From Linnemannia schmuckeri (Eukaryota; Mortierellomycota; Mortierellomycetes; Mortierellales; Mortierellaceae): a stretch of DNA of 64,000 nucleotides. Below are positions 47,600-59,767 of the stretch, piece by piece. Position 1 is the stretch's first letter; each line of letters opens with the position of its first letter. The DNA lies in NCBI GenBank assembly GCA_029449235.1, contig JANATG010000021.1, positions 248,001 to 312,000 on the forward strand, read 5' to 3'. Position numbers and translations under genes: made by a program. The notes under the pieces were generated by a model. That model did no database searches and was not told the DNA's origin. It saw nothing but the letters and a program-made list of their open reading frames with translations.

Positions 47600-48632
47600 A
47601 CTGACAGGACCTTACAATGACATGGGCAAAGACCTTGTTGGCCTCGTCCTTGAACTGAATTCGCCTGCAGTCAGGAATGTTGCGTAGTCGTGTGGGCCTT
47701 TGTTGTCGACAATGAACGTCCTGAATATCACATCCAATCTGCTGGTCTTACGCAGAGTGTTTCAAATAAAAAGAAAGAAGTATTATCAAGAGACACAGAG
47801 TGCGCCTAAGGTACAAAAATAGCCAGCCAAGCCTGAGATCCCAATGTGCCAGGTCCGCAATGACCATCGCTTTCAAGAGTGAGCAACATGTCAATGCCAG
47901 TGCCCGTTCTCAAGCTATTAGTAATCCAAAACAGATAGAGGACGTGTGTTGTATTCCGACACCGTTGCTATTATTCTGATAGGGTTGAAAACTTAATTAC
48001 TGGTGGCGTCCCTGTCGAATAGCGACTCGTTAGCGTTGATCTTGCCTGGTTCAGCAAACGGGTCGACAGGTTGAGCAACAGTACTTTTGTGTGTTGATTT
48101 CGCCTTTGCTTTTTTTTTTTTCCGAAAAATTCAGAGTATATAAAGTAATGATTGCCCCAGTCAAATTAATATAGCCCAGCGATATGGCAACTGGAAGAGT
48201 AGCTTCTTCTTGTTCGTTAAGCACTCCTGCAGCATCGCTTGTCAGCCTGCGAGCTCCATAGTCTTTGCAGAGTGTTAATTGGCAGGTAGGATTTACCTAG
48301 CTCCAGCTTAGCCGATTGTCGCCATCCAAATCGTGACGGGCTACAAGTGGGTTGGTTGAAAATAGACGAATAAATTCCTCGAGAGTTGGTTGGCGGGTTG
48401 CTCGCGCTCCAGAAAAGTGCCTCTGTGGGCACTTGCCAAACTGTTCCGTAAGCCATGACCTTTCTTGCTCAGCTGCCGGCTGACCACTCCTGAGTATCGC
48501 TAAGTTGACCAGAAAAGTTCCTGCCGGTACGTTGGGGATGGACTGCTTGAAGCTATGGTGAGACGAGTGTTGGTAGTCCGTTGCTGTTTGTATGGTGTCT
48601 TGTAATGGCAGCCAAAAAAAAGTATACGTCAC
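47600..48632 (-). pseudogene. Possible gene fragments, EF-hand-like; decayed or unresolved
   Basis: Minus-strand blocks that look coding: 48632-48297 (QSIPNVPAGTFLVNLAI, RQPTLEEFIRLFSTNPLV, ARHDLDGDNRLSWS then TAG), near 48110-47990 (KSTHKSTVAQPVDPFAEPG, KINANESLFDRDAT then a GTAATT donor-like site), and near 47740-47620 (DVIFRTFIVDNKGPHDYATF; QFKDEANKVFAHVIV in another frame). DLDGDNRLSWS resembles an EF-hand loop (D at 1, 3 and 5) whose twelfth position is a TAG. I could not join the blocks into one phase-consistent model. Treated as a relic or a multi-exon gene I cannot resolve. Confidence 0.3.
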
Positions 48633-49909
48633 CGAAAAAATTTTGAACCGCGACAGATAGATAAAGACATCTCGCTCTTTGAATTCGAATAGGCCAGGGT
48701 CAGTTGGGCAAGTCTCGCGTGTATGGTTTGATCATTAAGGGTGTGTCCAGCCCATCGAGAACCATCCAGGGGTATGAAAGAAAGAGTGCGTGCCATCCAC
48801 AAGCAAGAGTAATTACCGTGCTAGTCCTGTGTAAAACCAACCAGAAGATACCACACATCATGATGAAACGAACAAACATCCATAAGAAGAGATTTGTGGA
48901 GGACAAGGGGGCTGGCAAGAGAGGCATAGCATGTCTTTGTTTACTTTCCACTCTCAAGGCAGCCGCCTCTTTATTCTGCTCTTAAATACCAGTCTTCTTT
49001 CTTCTATTCATTCGTCACCCTTCGCCCATTTCACGCCATCCCCCCTTCTTTTCTTCCTTCTTTTACTCCTTCTTTCATTCTTTGCTCTCCCACGCACCAA
49101 CTCTCGCCCAACCACAAACCTTCCGCACCTGAACCCAACCTGAATAGAAAACAAAAGGTAACCGACCTCGAAAAATAAAAGAATGCATGGAGATGCGAAA
49201 GCTTGAAATTTGTTTATTTTGTTATTTTGAAGAGAAGAAGTGTGTATAAAAAAAGGCTTATTTTTTGATGGCTGCGGACAAAAAAAAACGGACGACAACT
49301 CAGCAAGAAAAGGTGGTGGCGTGAAACTCCTTTTTGTCGAATGACAGGCACCCTTTGCCATCAGACTCATTAGCATCAGTTCACAGGGGCAATGGGGTCC
49401 ATATATACTAACCTTTTTGTTATTTCTTCTTCCTATTATTCTCGTTGTGGGTTGTGTTTATCTTGCTTGTGTGAAAGTGAAGAGTCGAGTTGACAAAAAG
49501 AAGAAAACAGAAAAAAACTTTTGCCACCTTTCTTCTCTCCAAGTGCTGTAGAATCAGGCTCTGAATTTTGACTTTTGTTGACTGCTTGTTGAGTCTGTTC
49601 ATCTCTCTTTCCCCCTCCCTCTCACTCTCTGCACTGTCCGCGTGTGTAGTGCGCCCTTTGTCCTTTCGTAATTTTTTTTTTTTGTTTTTTTTCTTTCCTC
49701 TTCCTCCCCTTCTCCTTCTTCTCTCTTCTTCCTCTTCTTTTTCTTTTTTTCCCCTTCTCCTCTCATCACCCAACTCTCTTCCCTCTTCCTCACACCCACT
49801 CACACGCACCATCCTCCCTTCCCTTCACCCTTCGTCCTTTTATTCTTTTATTCTTCACACTCCCATTCTCGATAAACGCTCTTCAAATACAATCATATAT
49901 ACATTCACA
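48633..49909. other. Intergenic region and leader of importin beta
   Basis: No gene seen. From about 49590 to 49905 the plus strand is strongly pyrimidine-rich up to the importin start codon. Confidence 0.6.
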
Positions 49910-52900
49910 ATGGCTTCAATCGGAGAAATTCTCTTGAACACCCTCTCGGCTGGTAAGTGCTTCTCCTTCTTAAGCCCCGTTTGCCACCATCACATTCTCG
50001 CTTGTCTTTCTCTCTCTCTTCGGAGAACACTTGCCTCTTCTCGCTATCCTTGGATTCCGACGCGTTCCAGGACTTTTAGCTCGAGCAAAATCACTCAAGT
50101 ATCCACCACGCCACGACACCATCGTGCAATCAACACAGCGTGCCCATTATTACCCCTGCTTGTTTCGACCAACTCTGACTCTGCCACTGGTCATCCAGCT
50201 CATAACACGCTCATACTATTGGACATAGTCCTTTGATTCGGCTAAGTCCAACCTCAGGAACGTGGATTCTGCAGGGGTGAGCAAGGGAGTCAAGGACACT
50301 ATGGATTCAACGACAACAATAACAACAACAGCAACAACAACTCTCCAATCACGACCAGGCCTTGCTCTTCATCTTTTCCTTCAGTAATACCAGTAGCGAA
50401 TAATGAGAAGCTAATGCGCTCTTTCTGTCCTTTTGTTTTTGCGTAATAGATCAACAGATCCGTGAGTCCGCCACCACCCAACTCGAGACCGCTGCCAATG
50501 AGGACTTTGTACGTAACCAGGCACCTCGCCTCCTTTATATTGTTTTAAGCTCATACATACATACATACAGCACTGTGCTACTTTTTGTTCTTGCCTCCGT
50601 CCCTTATATGTCCATTCACCGCCAACAAGGCAGAGACACGTATTGTGCAAAAGGACAAGAGGGCGAAAAGGTCTTGGAGCATAGCAAGGAAGAAGGACAG
50701 CATCAGCAATAGGACAGCAGCAACAATAAAACAGAAAGGATACAGGACACAGTGGCAAAGGAACAAAGTAAACGTCGACAGAGGGCACGACCAACTTCCA
50801 ACAGCACAATAACAAACAAAACAAGTCCAACAAAAAAAACGTGCTCGTCTGCACCGACCATGCAGTTGATACCCGTGGGCAATATCGTCTCATATCATGT
50901 CAGCAATACGCACGAGGATGATGCAGTTGACGACAAACAGAACTGCGAAAAAAAAGCTCCCGCCCTCGACTTTTTCGGGATTCTTTGGCGACATTATTAC
51001 AACTCCTACAGAGTTCTCTCTTATTTTTTGTTCTATTCATTTCTATGCGCATTACCCTTTGTTGGCCTCGTAATACGCCTTTCCGCCCCTTCCTCCCTCT
51101 GCTACCATGATGCTCAATTAAAAAAACGTGATTATCTAACATGTCCTTTCGTTTCCGTCTTTTTTACACTACATAGAAACAATATGTGGTCATGCTCTGC
51201 CAGGAGCTGAACAATGAGCAAAGTCAGGCCCGTATTGCTGCTGGTTTGGCTCTCAAGAACGCAGTGACTGCAAGGGTAAGCAAACTAAGCGAGCATGTTT
51301 AGAGAGATTTTATGAGATAGACAACAAAATCTGGCCCATGTTAACATCTTCGCTATACTTGCTTCATATGAATAAATAGGAATCGGTCCGCCGCGAAGAG
51401 ATGTCTGCCCGCTGGATGAACATTGATGCTGCCACAAGAGACCAGATCAAGGCTTTGGTATGTGCGAAAACACCTATATCTATTGATGCTGCAAAGACTG
51501 CGTGAAGATTAGGTTTTCCAACTGATACTGATCAACATGTCTGCTTTTTTATCCGTGTGAATTAGGTTCTCACAACTCTCGGAACTCAGGATGTCCGCGC
51601 CGGTATTGTTACCGCTCAAGTCGTCGCCGCAATCGCCGCTATCGAGCTTCCACTGGGTCAATGGGAGGGAGTCATCCGCGATATGCTCCAGAACTTGTCG
51701 TCCACTGAGAACACAAACTTGAGACAGTGCACTCTTCAAGCCATCGGATATATCTGTGAAACTATCGTATGTCTATCATTCGTATTGTTGTTGTCACTGA
51801 AAACAAAGGAACAAGTTATCGTCCTTGACCTGCTTGGGACTAAAAACAAGGTGTTATTGTTTTGTTAACTTTAATAGGACCGCGACATCTTGACATCGCA
51901 AGCCAACAGCATTCTGACAGCTGTCGTGCAGGGTGCTCGCAAGGATGAGCCTAGTGAAGCTGTTCGTCTGGCTGCTATTGGTGCATTGTACAACTCGTTG
52001 GAGTTTATCGAGGATAACTTCAAGCGCGAGGGTGAGCGCAACTACATCATGCAGGTCGTCTGCGAAGCCACCCAGAGCCAGGATGTCCAAGTTCAAGTGT
52101 CTGCCTTCGAGTGCTTGGTCCGCATCATGCAGGTCTACTACGAGATGATGCCCTTCTACATGCAGAAGGCACTCTTTGGCGTAAGTGTTTTATATCATGC
52201 GATGTTGGAATTGACCACTTGTTTTTCTTTGACATCTATTTCCATGACCTAACCTCCAATCTCGCATTCTATGGACCTATAGTTGACTGTCCAGGGAATG
52301 AGGAGTCCACATGAGCGCGTTGCCTTGCAGGCTGTCGAATTCTGGTCGACTGTTGCCGAGGTTGAGATTGATCAGGAGAATTACAGACTTGAGGTAAGAA
52401 AAAAAACACCCATATCGCCAAAATGAATGAAGGACGTGAAAATGAGACTCCTGACCCCTTCTGGGCATTAAAAACTTGTACTGTTCTTCTAATTTCATAT
52501 GATAACAATAGGCTATCGACAACGGAGAGCAGCCCACCCACACCAATTATAACTTTGCTAAGGCTGCTTTGCCCGAGACTTTGCCTGTCATCTTGGAATT
52601 GATGACCAAGCAGGACGAGGACGATGATGAGGATGACTGGAACCTCTGCATGGCCGCTGGCACCTGCTTGTCTGTGACCGCCCAGAGCGTTGGAGATGCC
52701 TGCGTCGCCCCCGTCATTCAGTTCGTCGAGACCAATATTCGTCACGCTCAGTGGCAGTACCGCGAGGCCTCCGTCATGGCCTTTGGTTCGATCTTGGAGG
52801 GACCTTCTCAAGAGCTCCTTGTCCCCCCTGTCGCCCAGGCTTTGCCCTTCCTGATCGAGATGATGAACGACCCCGTGATCAAGGTCAAGGACAGCACTGC

Positions 52901-54324
52901 CTGGACTTTGGGACGCGTCTCGCAGTCCTTGGCCGAGTGCATCAAGCCCGATGTTCATCTCCAGCCCCTCATCGAGGCCCTTGTTCGCGGCTTGGACGAC
53001 TCGAACCGCATTGTTTCGAACTGCTGCTTGTCATTGATGAATTTGGCTGACCAGCTCGAGGGTGAGCAGGGACCCGACTCACCCACCTCCCACATGTCGC
53101 CCTTCTTTAACGGCATCATCACCGCCTTGATGCGCATCACTGAGCGCAACTCGAATGAGTCCTTTGCCCGCACCTCTGCCTACGAGGCTATTTCGATCAT
53201 GGTCACCCACAGTGCCAGGGACACCTTCCCCACTATCTCGGCTTTGTCAACCAGCATCTTGGATCGTTTGGAGCAGACGATTGCCGTTCAGAACGAGATT
53301 GTCGGAGTGGACGAGCGCAACAGCCACATGGAGCTTCAGTCCAACCTCTGCAGTGTCTTGACCAACGTTATCCGCCGTGTCGGAAAGGACATTTCCCCTA
53401 TTGCTGATCGTATCATGACTGTCTTGCTCCAATTGTCGACCGCTGCCTCAAAGTCGTCGACCATCCTGGAGGATGCCTTCTTGGCCATTGGCGCCTTGAC
53501 CACTGCCTTGGAGAGCGAGTTTGCCCGTTACCTCGACAGCTTTGCCCCTTTCATGTTCAGTGCGTTGAGCAACCATGAGGAGCACCAGCTCTGTTCGATT
53601 GCCGTCGGTCTCATTGGTGATGTCTGCCGCAGCTTGGGATCTGCTTCTGCTTCGTACTGCGACAACTTTATGACGACTCTCTTGCAGAACTTGCAAAGTC
53701 CTGTCTTGCATCGTAACGTCAAGCCCAACATTCTTTCGTGCTTTGGAGATATTGCTCTTGCCATTGAGGGCCAGTTCGCAGCCTACTTGGATGTCACCAT
53801 GAGCGTCCTTGCCCAGGCATGCAACATCCGTGCTGCACCCACCGATTACGACATGATCGACTATGTCAACGGCCTTCGCGAGGGTATCATGGATGCCTAC
53901 ATCGGAATTGTCCAGGGATTGAAGTCCAGCGATGGCAGTAAGTGGTCCTTTCAAAGATGTGTTGCATGCTGGCCCAAATGTTGTTGAACTTTAGGAACAA
54001 ATTAATCGATGGGCCTCAAACTTACACCTAAACTTCTCTCTATTCGTGCAAATAGCTTTGTTGGCGCCCCACCTGCCTCACTTGTTTGAATTCATGAGCA
54101 CTGTCTACAACGATCCCGAGAGGTCCGATGCTCTCTTGCGCAGCATCTGTGGTCTCCTCGGTGATCTTGCCGAGTCGTTCCCTAGTGGGGAGATCAAGAA
54201 CTTGTTGATCTCAGAGTGGGTTGGTCAGTGCTTGAAGGAGGGCCGCAGCAGCCGACAGAACTCTGTCACGACCAAGGAGGTTGCCCGTTGGGCCAAGGAG
54301 ATGGTGAAGCGCGCCACCATGTAA
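49910..54324 (+). CDS. KAP95: Importin subunit beta-1 (karyopherin beta, Kap95)
   Basis: Carries importin-alpha/cargo through the nuclear pore and releases it on Ran-GTP. Nine exons (49910-49952, 50450-50508, 51177-51275, 51380-51457, 51566-51766, 51878-52180, 52283-52393, 52512-53937, 54056-54324) give 862 residues, the family norm. HEAT-repeat signatures include LCQELNNEQSQARIAAGLAL, KNAVTAR, ARWMNIDAATRDQIKALVL and LRQCTLQAIGYICE. The acidic loop DEDDDEDDWNLCMAAGTCLS is the known Ran/IBB contact loop. Others are PVIKVKDSTAWTLGRVSQ, SNCCLSLMNLADQL and SIAVGLIGDVCRSLG. It ends RQNSVTTKEVARWAKEMV. The first two exons are short and separated by long introns (497 and 668 nt). Frames inside these introns are not coding. 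Confidence 0.97.
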
Positions 54325-55024
54325 ACAGCGCCCTCGTCGACAAACCATGGCACATTAAAAACACAAGCGGAGTCCTTTCATTGTTTTCGTACTTTTTCAT
54401 TTCGTTTTCTCTGTTCTCCCTTCTCCCCATTTCCCTACCTCCAACTCTTTTTTTCTTCTTTTTTCCTTATTTGTTAATGCTTTCTTTCTTTCCCCTTCCC
54501 CCATTGTACTTTTTTTCTACCCCTCAAAAATTTCTTTCTTTTCATGAAGAGATGCTTGTAGAGTTGCGTCTCACCCTTTTACCCTTTTTCTCTACACTCA
54601 CTTTGTTTTTTAGTTGTTTCTTCTCCCCTTTGTTCATAAAAAACTTTCTTTCTTTTCTGAAGTCCTACTCTTTTTTTTTCTTTTTCTTTTCGTCCTTTTT
54701 CATTACTTTTTTTTTGTTTCCTCCTCCTTGTTACAGTTCGACTTCTTTCCTTTCTTTTACACTCTCTACTTTCCCTTCCCCTAGCCCGCTCTTCTCCTGT
54801 TGAATCGGAATAATAAAGCGCAGACATTTTTACAACAGGAAGCATACATAGTTTGATCGAGACATGATCAACGTTGTGAGATGAGTGGTTTATTCAAGGA
54901 AAAACCAAAAAAAAATTTGCAAAGTGATTAGGAGGATAAAGAGCTGTTGATTTCGATGATTAGAATTGACGCGCGTCGAAAACGCGTCGCGATAGGTATC
55001 AGACGATGCGTGTTCTTTTTTGTT
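54325..55024. other. Importin 3' region, T-rich, with poly(A) signal at 54812
   Basis: The plus strand is T/C-rich from 54360 to 54790, then AATAAA occurs at 54812-54817. Its distance (about 490 nt) suggests a long U-rich 3' UTR. Two ACGCGTC-like motifs lie at 54968-54990. Confidence 0.5.
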
Positions 55025-55545
55025 TTACTTTGCATTGAGTTTCTTGGCGACATAGTCAATAACTTCAGAGGATATTTTCATCTTTGTGACATCGTCCATT
55101 GACAGAGTGATAGAGAGCTTTTCCTCGATGTAGGATAAAAGGATCACTCCATCCAAGGAGGGGATTTGGAGTTCATCGAACGTGTAGTTAAGCGCCGACT
55201 ATAGGTGTCGTCATGTAACAAAATAAAACAGAGACGTGAGTGGGAGAAAAAGGGGACTTAATGTCAGCTAATGTGTGTGGTTTACTGTGATACGGTGATT
55301 CGAGATCTACTGTATATGATTGCCTGAAATGAATTGTTGCTGGGAAATGAAAGTAGATTTTTTTTACCTCAAAGCTGCCACCGAGGTGACGGTTCAAGAG
55401 GCCAATGATGCTGTTTTTCGATATCTGCGCGTGCCCAGGCTGTATCGGAAGCGAATGTGCGGCGCTGGTGAGTGCTCGGGAGGAGGATGGATGATGAGGG
55501 TGCCAAATGTGCTGTTGCGACAACTGAGAGGACGAGGACTGGAAG
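55025..55545 (-). pseudogene. Decayed acyl carrier protein paralogue
   Basis: Exons 55198-55025 and 55368 upward on the minus strand. The downstream exon reads FDELQIPSLDGVILLSYIEE, KLSITLSMDDVTKMKISSEV, then IDYVAKKLNAK and stop. That is the ACP helix II-IV layout, with the phosphopantetheine-type serine but IPSLD in place of the usual DSLD. The upstream exon has an ACP-like IIGLLNRHLGGSFE in one frame and a presequence-like RRTFASDTAWARADIEK in the next. The frames switch at a short homopolymer near 55412-55417. I found no ATG start in frame. The intact mitochondrial ACP lies about 2 kb away on the same strand, so this is probably an old tandem copy. It could also be a functional divergent ACP if the frame switch is an assembly error. 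Confidence 0.55.
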
Positions 55546-57304
55546 GACAATGCGAGTGATTGTTGCCTGGCGACAGAAGATAGTAGTCGCTGGACGGAGG
55601 TGGAGTACTCTGAACAGTTTTTTTCTTTGTTGCTATGTGGGCAGATTGGAAGTTGAGTGAAAGGTCGAGAAGATAAAAGGGCAAATTCTCCCTTTTTTTA
55701 AACATAGGAGGGAGTAGAATGAGGAGGTGAAAGAAGAAGAGGATGAACAAACGCCGCCGCATTGTTGGTCGGTCAATCGCTCCGTCCATGGGAAGAGTGA
55801 CGCAGGGGAGTTGGAGAGCATGAAAATGAAACCAACATGACTGCCCAAGCAAAATCCATCTATTGATTACATTTCGTACACTCAAGTTGTGTATCGAAAA
55901 AGGGAAGGGTGAGTTAAGCAATTAATTTTTTTATGCACATGGAAAATAAATGCACAATGCACAGGTTTTAAAGAACCCTGCAGCGTCTCTTATTTCTCAT
56001 TCAGACGAAACAGAAATAAAAAAAAAACAATATGCATTTGCAGCAAGGCGAAAAAATAATGCGCTGTATTTAGGCGACAAAGCATAAAAGAAGCTTGCTA
56101 GTAAACATCGAGGGGATGAAGTGCAGGAGTGGAAGGAAAGAACGTATGAACTGGTTGAGAGAAACGTATTCAAAGTTAGCATGAGAAATGAGATGGAGTA
56201 GTTACTGACTCTGTGTGAGAAGATCAAAATCAGCTCAAACGTGTATGAGTCAAATAATAGAAGGAACGTAGCGCCTGACTGGTCGTCTCTCTGGGTTATT
56301 ATTTTTATTTTGCCTCCGATTCAAGGGAAGGTCAAAACCTCGAGTTGCTGGGGAGAGTTCGTATACCAGACTTTATTCGAGGCGAGAAATTAAAGTATCG
56401 AAAAGAAAGAAAAGAAAGAGAGCAGTGTAAGTGTAAGAACTGCATCCATCCTTTGTCATGAGGACTGGGACCAAGAATGAAGTAGATGGTTGTTGCAATC
56501 GAAGATTATAAATTGAGAATAGAAGAAGTTTTTGTTCAAAGCCGAGCATTTTTTTTCTTCAACATTGCTCTGCCCGTACTCATTCCTTACTTCACACCAC
56601 GCTCTGAACATTGCACTGATAGTAAAGCTGAAGAGATATGATTTCATACAGCACTGATCCAATGACGACCTGTGCCCATTGGTTTATTTATCCCGCAGGG
56701 ATGGTTCCGCATGTCAGTTATTGTAAGTTCTGTTGAAAAGAGCTATGAGACAGGGTGTGTCTGGACTGGCGGATATCGACCGTAATATAGATGGGCGATC
56801 ATGCTCAAAAGTAACATACATGTTGCATAAAACGCGAAAAGAGGCGCCAGGTGTGAGAAAGGGATGCATGATCTGTCGTGTGGAACTTTGTATTTAAACA
56901 ACAAAAAAAGTAAACAAGGAAATGAAGGGAGAGAGTGAGCGAGATTCGACGGACAAGGACTGGAAACTGAAACTGGCATTATAGTGAGAAAAAACACTAG
57001 CGTCTTCTCTCTAATTTTTTTTTTGCTTCATAAAGTTGACGATTATGATCCCATTCCAGGAAACCTCAGTAAAAAGGTATGTATTCATCCTGTACAGATT
57101 GTTATTCTAATACGCATTTGCCTTCTTCTTCCATTGCATCAGAATCCAGGACTGGCGCGATACAACTCGGTCTCACGCGTATCGCGTAAAAACAACAATA
57201 ACCTAACGGCCAGTACAATACATGCGACAATGTGACTTGTGTAATTAAAATGCATTATTTGAAAGAAGGGTAGCAATGAGTGAAGAGGGAAAGGATACCA
57301 TGAT
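55546..57304. other. Intergenic region, nothing recognised
   Basis: No open frame with recognisable motifs on either strand, no long homopolymer of 20 nt or more, no tRNA-like element noticed. Confidence 0.5.
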
Positions 57305-58188
57305 TTAATGAGCATCGTCGCGCTTAGAGATATAATCGACGGCCTGGGCGGCAGACTTGATTTCGTCTGCGTCCTTATCGGGGATTTCAATCGAGAATTC
57401 CTCCTCAATAGCCATTACGACCTCGACAGTATCCAATGAGTCCAGTCCAAGATCATTGTTGAAATTTGCATTGAGCGAGACCTATAAGCATAAACAAGCA
57501 GAATAAAAAATAACAGAGCAGGTGGGTTAGTATGTGATGAGAGGGAGAAAGGAGAGAGGTTGTGAGTGTCCGGGAGTACGTTAGAGGTGTTATGCTGCGG
57601 GGTGGGAGGTGGAGCGTTGTTTACAGTTTCCTGATAATTCCGATGAAAAAAAAATGAAAACTCAAAAATTATGTACGGGGTGATCCAAGATTCCTGTGAG
57701 CAAGCAGCTCTTTCCTGGTTGGTGTTCGTCAGCTGGTGTCCTGTATACATCGTTGCCGTATAACTCCTGCATAGGAACCATAGCCGAGAGGGCTGTCGTC
57801 CAACTGAACAGGGTGTTGACTATTCTTAGTCGTATCTATGGTCTGTCTCAGGGGGTCAAGTTGACTGATCCTGTGGAAGGAGGGTGGCATTGTACTTGAA
57901 TTAAGTCGCTCTGGCAATATTTATGCCAGCTGTCCGTAACAGTGCCTCACATCCGGTGCCAGCCGCAATTACTGATTTCTGAGACGTTACCTTGTTGCTG
58001 TCGACCTTGTTGAATCCGGCCAAGATATCCAAAACGCGCTTCTCGACGTCAGAACGAGCAAGACCAGCAGAGGCATATGTGCGGGCAAATGTAAGAGACA
58101 TGGGCATCTTTGAGAACGTTGCTGGCGTTGCCTTGATAGCGGCCTGGCGGTAGATGGTTGATGCGGGGCGGACGAGTGCTCTGAACAT
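57305..58188 (-). CDS. ACP1: Mitochondrial acyl carrier protein (type II FAS; complex I ACP)
   Basis: Carries acyl chains on a phosphopantetheine arm for mitochondrial fatty-acid and lipoate synthesis, is a subunit of complex I, and supports Fe-S assembly via LYR proteins. Exons 58188-57991 and 57481-57305 give 124 residues. The presequence is basic and hydroxylated (MFRALVRPASTIYRQAAIKA, TFARTYASAGLA). The mature part has SDVEKRVLDILAGFNKVDSN, the carrier motif LGLDSLDTVEVVMAIEEEF with the modified serine in DSL, and IEIPDKDADEIKSAAQAVDY. The start at 58188 begins the presequence. An in-frame upstream extension exists but carries Pro/Gln/Thr runs unlike a targeting peptide. A 509-nt intron separates the exons. 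It is divergent from the ArsH gene. Confidence 0.96.
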
Positions 58189-58637
58189 TGCTGTGATGTA
58201 CTTGTTCTTTGTGGGTGTTGTTGCTGGTGGTGGTGGTTGTTGTTGTGTCGAAAACGGAGTCCAAGATGGTGAGTTTGTGTGAGAAAAAGCGGGAAAAAAA
58301 GGCAGGTCCACTCCGAGGTTGAAATGGGGAGAGTCGCGCTCCTTAAGTGAGCAAGCGTCCATTCTGCTGCGTTTGGCGCGTCTAAGCCACCACTTAGATA
58401 CTCTTGATAGGATCTCGTAGGAGGTTGTGCTCACATACGGCGCCGACCTCCATCTATCTACCTCAACGACTCCATTTCCCCTTTTGTTTCGTCACTCTAC
58501 CCCTTAACAGTCCTCCCACGGCCTTTTCATTCCAACAATTCGAAGTCACGTGTTGCTTCTCTCCGTACGAACAACGAACAAAGAACAAATGAGCAACGCG
58601 ACCTGTGCGGTACTCCTTTAGATCTACGATGCATACC

Positions 58638-58668
<31 letters not shown>

Positions 58669-59035
58669 AAGCGAGTAATTCTCTTCTTGCTGCACCTTTC
58701 GCCAGGCTAGGCCAGACAACAAGGTGGAGGAGATAGCGAGAAATGTGATCAAAAGCCTGTATGAATGATCAACCAAGGCGAGAGTGATAGCGATTGGGAT
58801 TGGGAGAGAGAAAAAACCAATAAACAGCTCTGCTCGCACTTTCCTTTTTCCTCTTTCTTTTCTCTTCCTTCTTTCTCCTTCTCGCTCTCACACACTGTCT
58901 CCCTTTCGCTACTTTCCCCCCCTCCCTTCCTCCCCTTCTCCAACCTCTCCTTCTTCACATCACTCATTTCTCTTCATTCTACATTATCTTATCCTCTAAT
59001 CCACCTCCTCTTCAAGTAATTCTCTTTTCTGAACA
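58189..59035. other. Divergent promoter region ACP1 / ArsH, with A29 tract
   Basis: A29 tract at 58638-58666. A CT-rich leader on the plus strand, about 58835-59030, precedes the ArsH start codon. No gene supported. Confidence 0.55.
58638..58666 (+). repeat. A29 homopolymer
   Basis: Uninterrupted A tract in the ACP1/ArsH divergent intergenic region. Confidence 0.95.
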
Positions 59036-59767
59036 ATGATCCGTCTCAAGCCATATCGAGCACTCAAGGATGCGACCAACGACTGGGTCACCAAGCTGAA
59101 CTTTTCCGCGCTGCAGGAATACGGCAAGAAGCACCACCCAATCCAAGTCCTGGTCCTTTATGGCTCCCTCCGTGAACGATCCTTTTCCCGGCTGCTTGCA
59201 TTTGAGTTTGCAAGGATCCTCGATCACCTGGGTGCAGATGTCCGAGTCTTCAATCCAGAGGGTCTCCCGATGAAGGACGGTGTCTCCGAGAACCATCCAA
59301 AGGTTCAAGAACTCCGAGAGCTCAGTCAGTGGTCTCACGCTCATGTTTGGGTCTCGCCCGAACAGCACGGCCAGGTCACTGCAGTGTTTAAGAACCAAAT
59401 CGATTGGATCCCACTCTCCTTGGGATCTGTCCGCCCGACCCAAGGTCGAACCCTGGCCGTCGCGCAAGTATGTGGAGGGTCACAGAGTTTTAATGCAGTG
59501 AATACACTGAGGATTCTGGGCCGGTGGATGCGTATGTTTACAATCCCCAATCAATCGTCCGTCCCCAAGGCCTGGACCGAGTTTGACGAGAACGATCGAA
59601 TGAAGCCCAGTGATCTTCGACAGCGAGTTGTAGATGTGGCGGAGGAGTTGTTCAAGATGACGATCGTTCTGAGACCGGAGATGGAGTTTTTGACCGACCG
59701 CTATAGCGAGCGAGAGGAAAAGGAGAAAAATGGACGGTTGCTTTCTCAGGCTGAGAAGTTGCAGTAG
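59036..59767 (+). CDS. arsH: ArsH-type NADPH-dependent FMN reductase
   Basis: Flavodoxin-fold quinone/azo/organoarsenical-type oxidoreductase of the ArsH family. In bacteria it protects against methylarsenicals and oxidative stress. Single exon, 243 residues. The FMN phosphate-binding loop is LVLYGSLRERSFSRLLAFEF. Further ArsH hallmarks are WVSPEQHGQVTAVFKNQIDW, IPLSLGSVRPTQGRTLAVAQ, VCGGSQSFNAVNTLRILGRW, MRMFTIPNQSSVPKAW and EFDENDRMKPSDLRQRVVDV. A charged C-terminal tail follows. No other arsenic-resistance gene is adjacent. It is intronless among mostly multi-exon neighbours, and the family is best known from bacteria, so ancient horizontal gain is possible but not shown. Confidence 0.93.
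   Translation: MIRLKPYRALKDATNDWVTKLNFSALQEYGKKHHPIQVLVLYGSLRERSFSRLLAFEFARILDHLGADVRVFNPEGLPMKDGVSENHPKVQELRELSQWSHAHVWVSPEQHGQVTAVFKNQIDWIPLSLGSVRPTQGRTLAVAQVCGGSQSFNAVNTLRILGRWMRMFTIPNQSSVPKAWTEFDENDRMKPSDLRQRVVDVAEELFKMTIVLRPEMEFLTDRYSEREEKEKNGRLLSQAEKLQ

Noticed and set aside
50585..51210. Plus-strand frames inside importin beta intron 2
   Set aside because: Splice sites at 50508 and 51177 join importin beta exons exactly in phase; intron frames have no motif.
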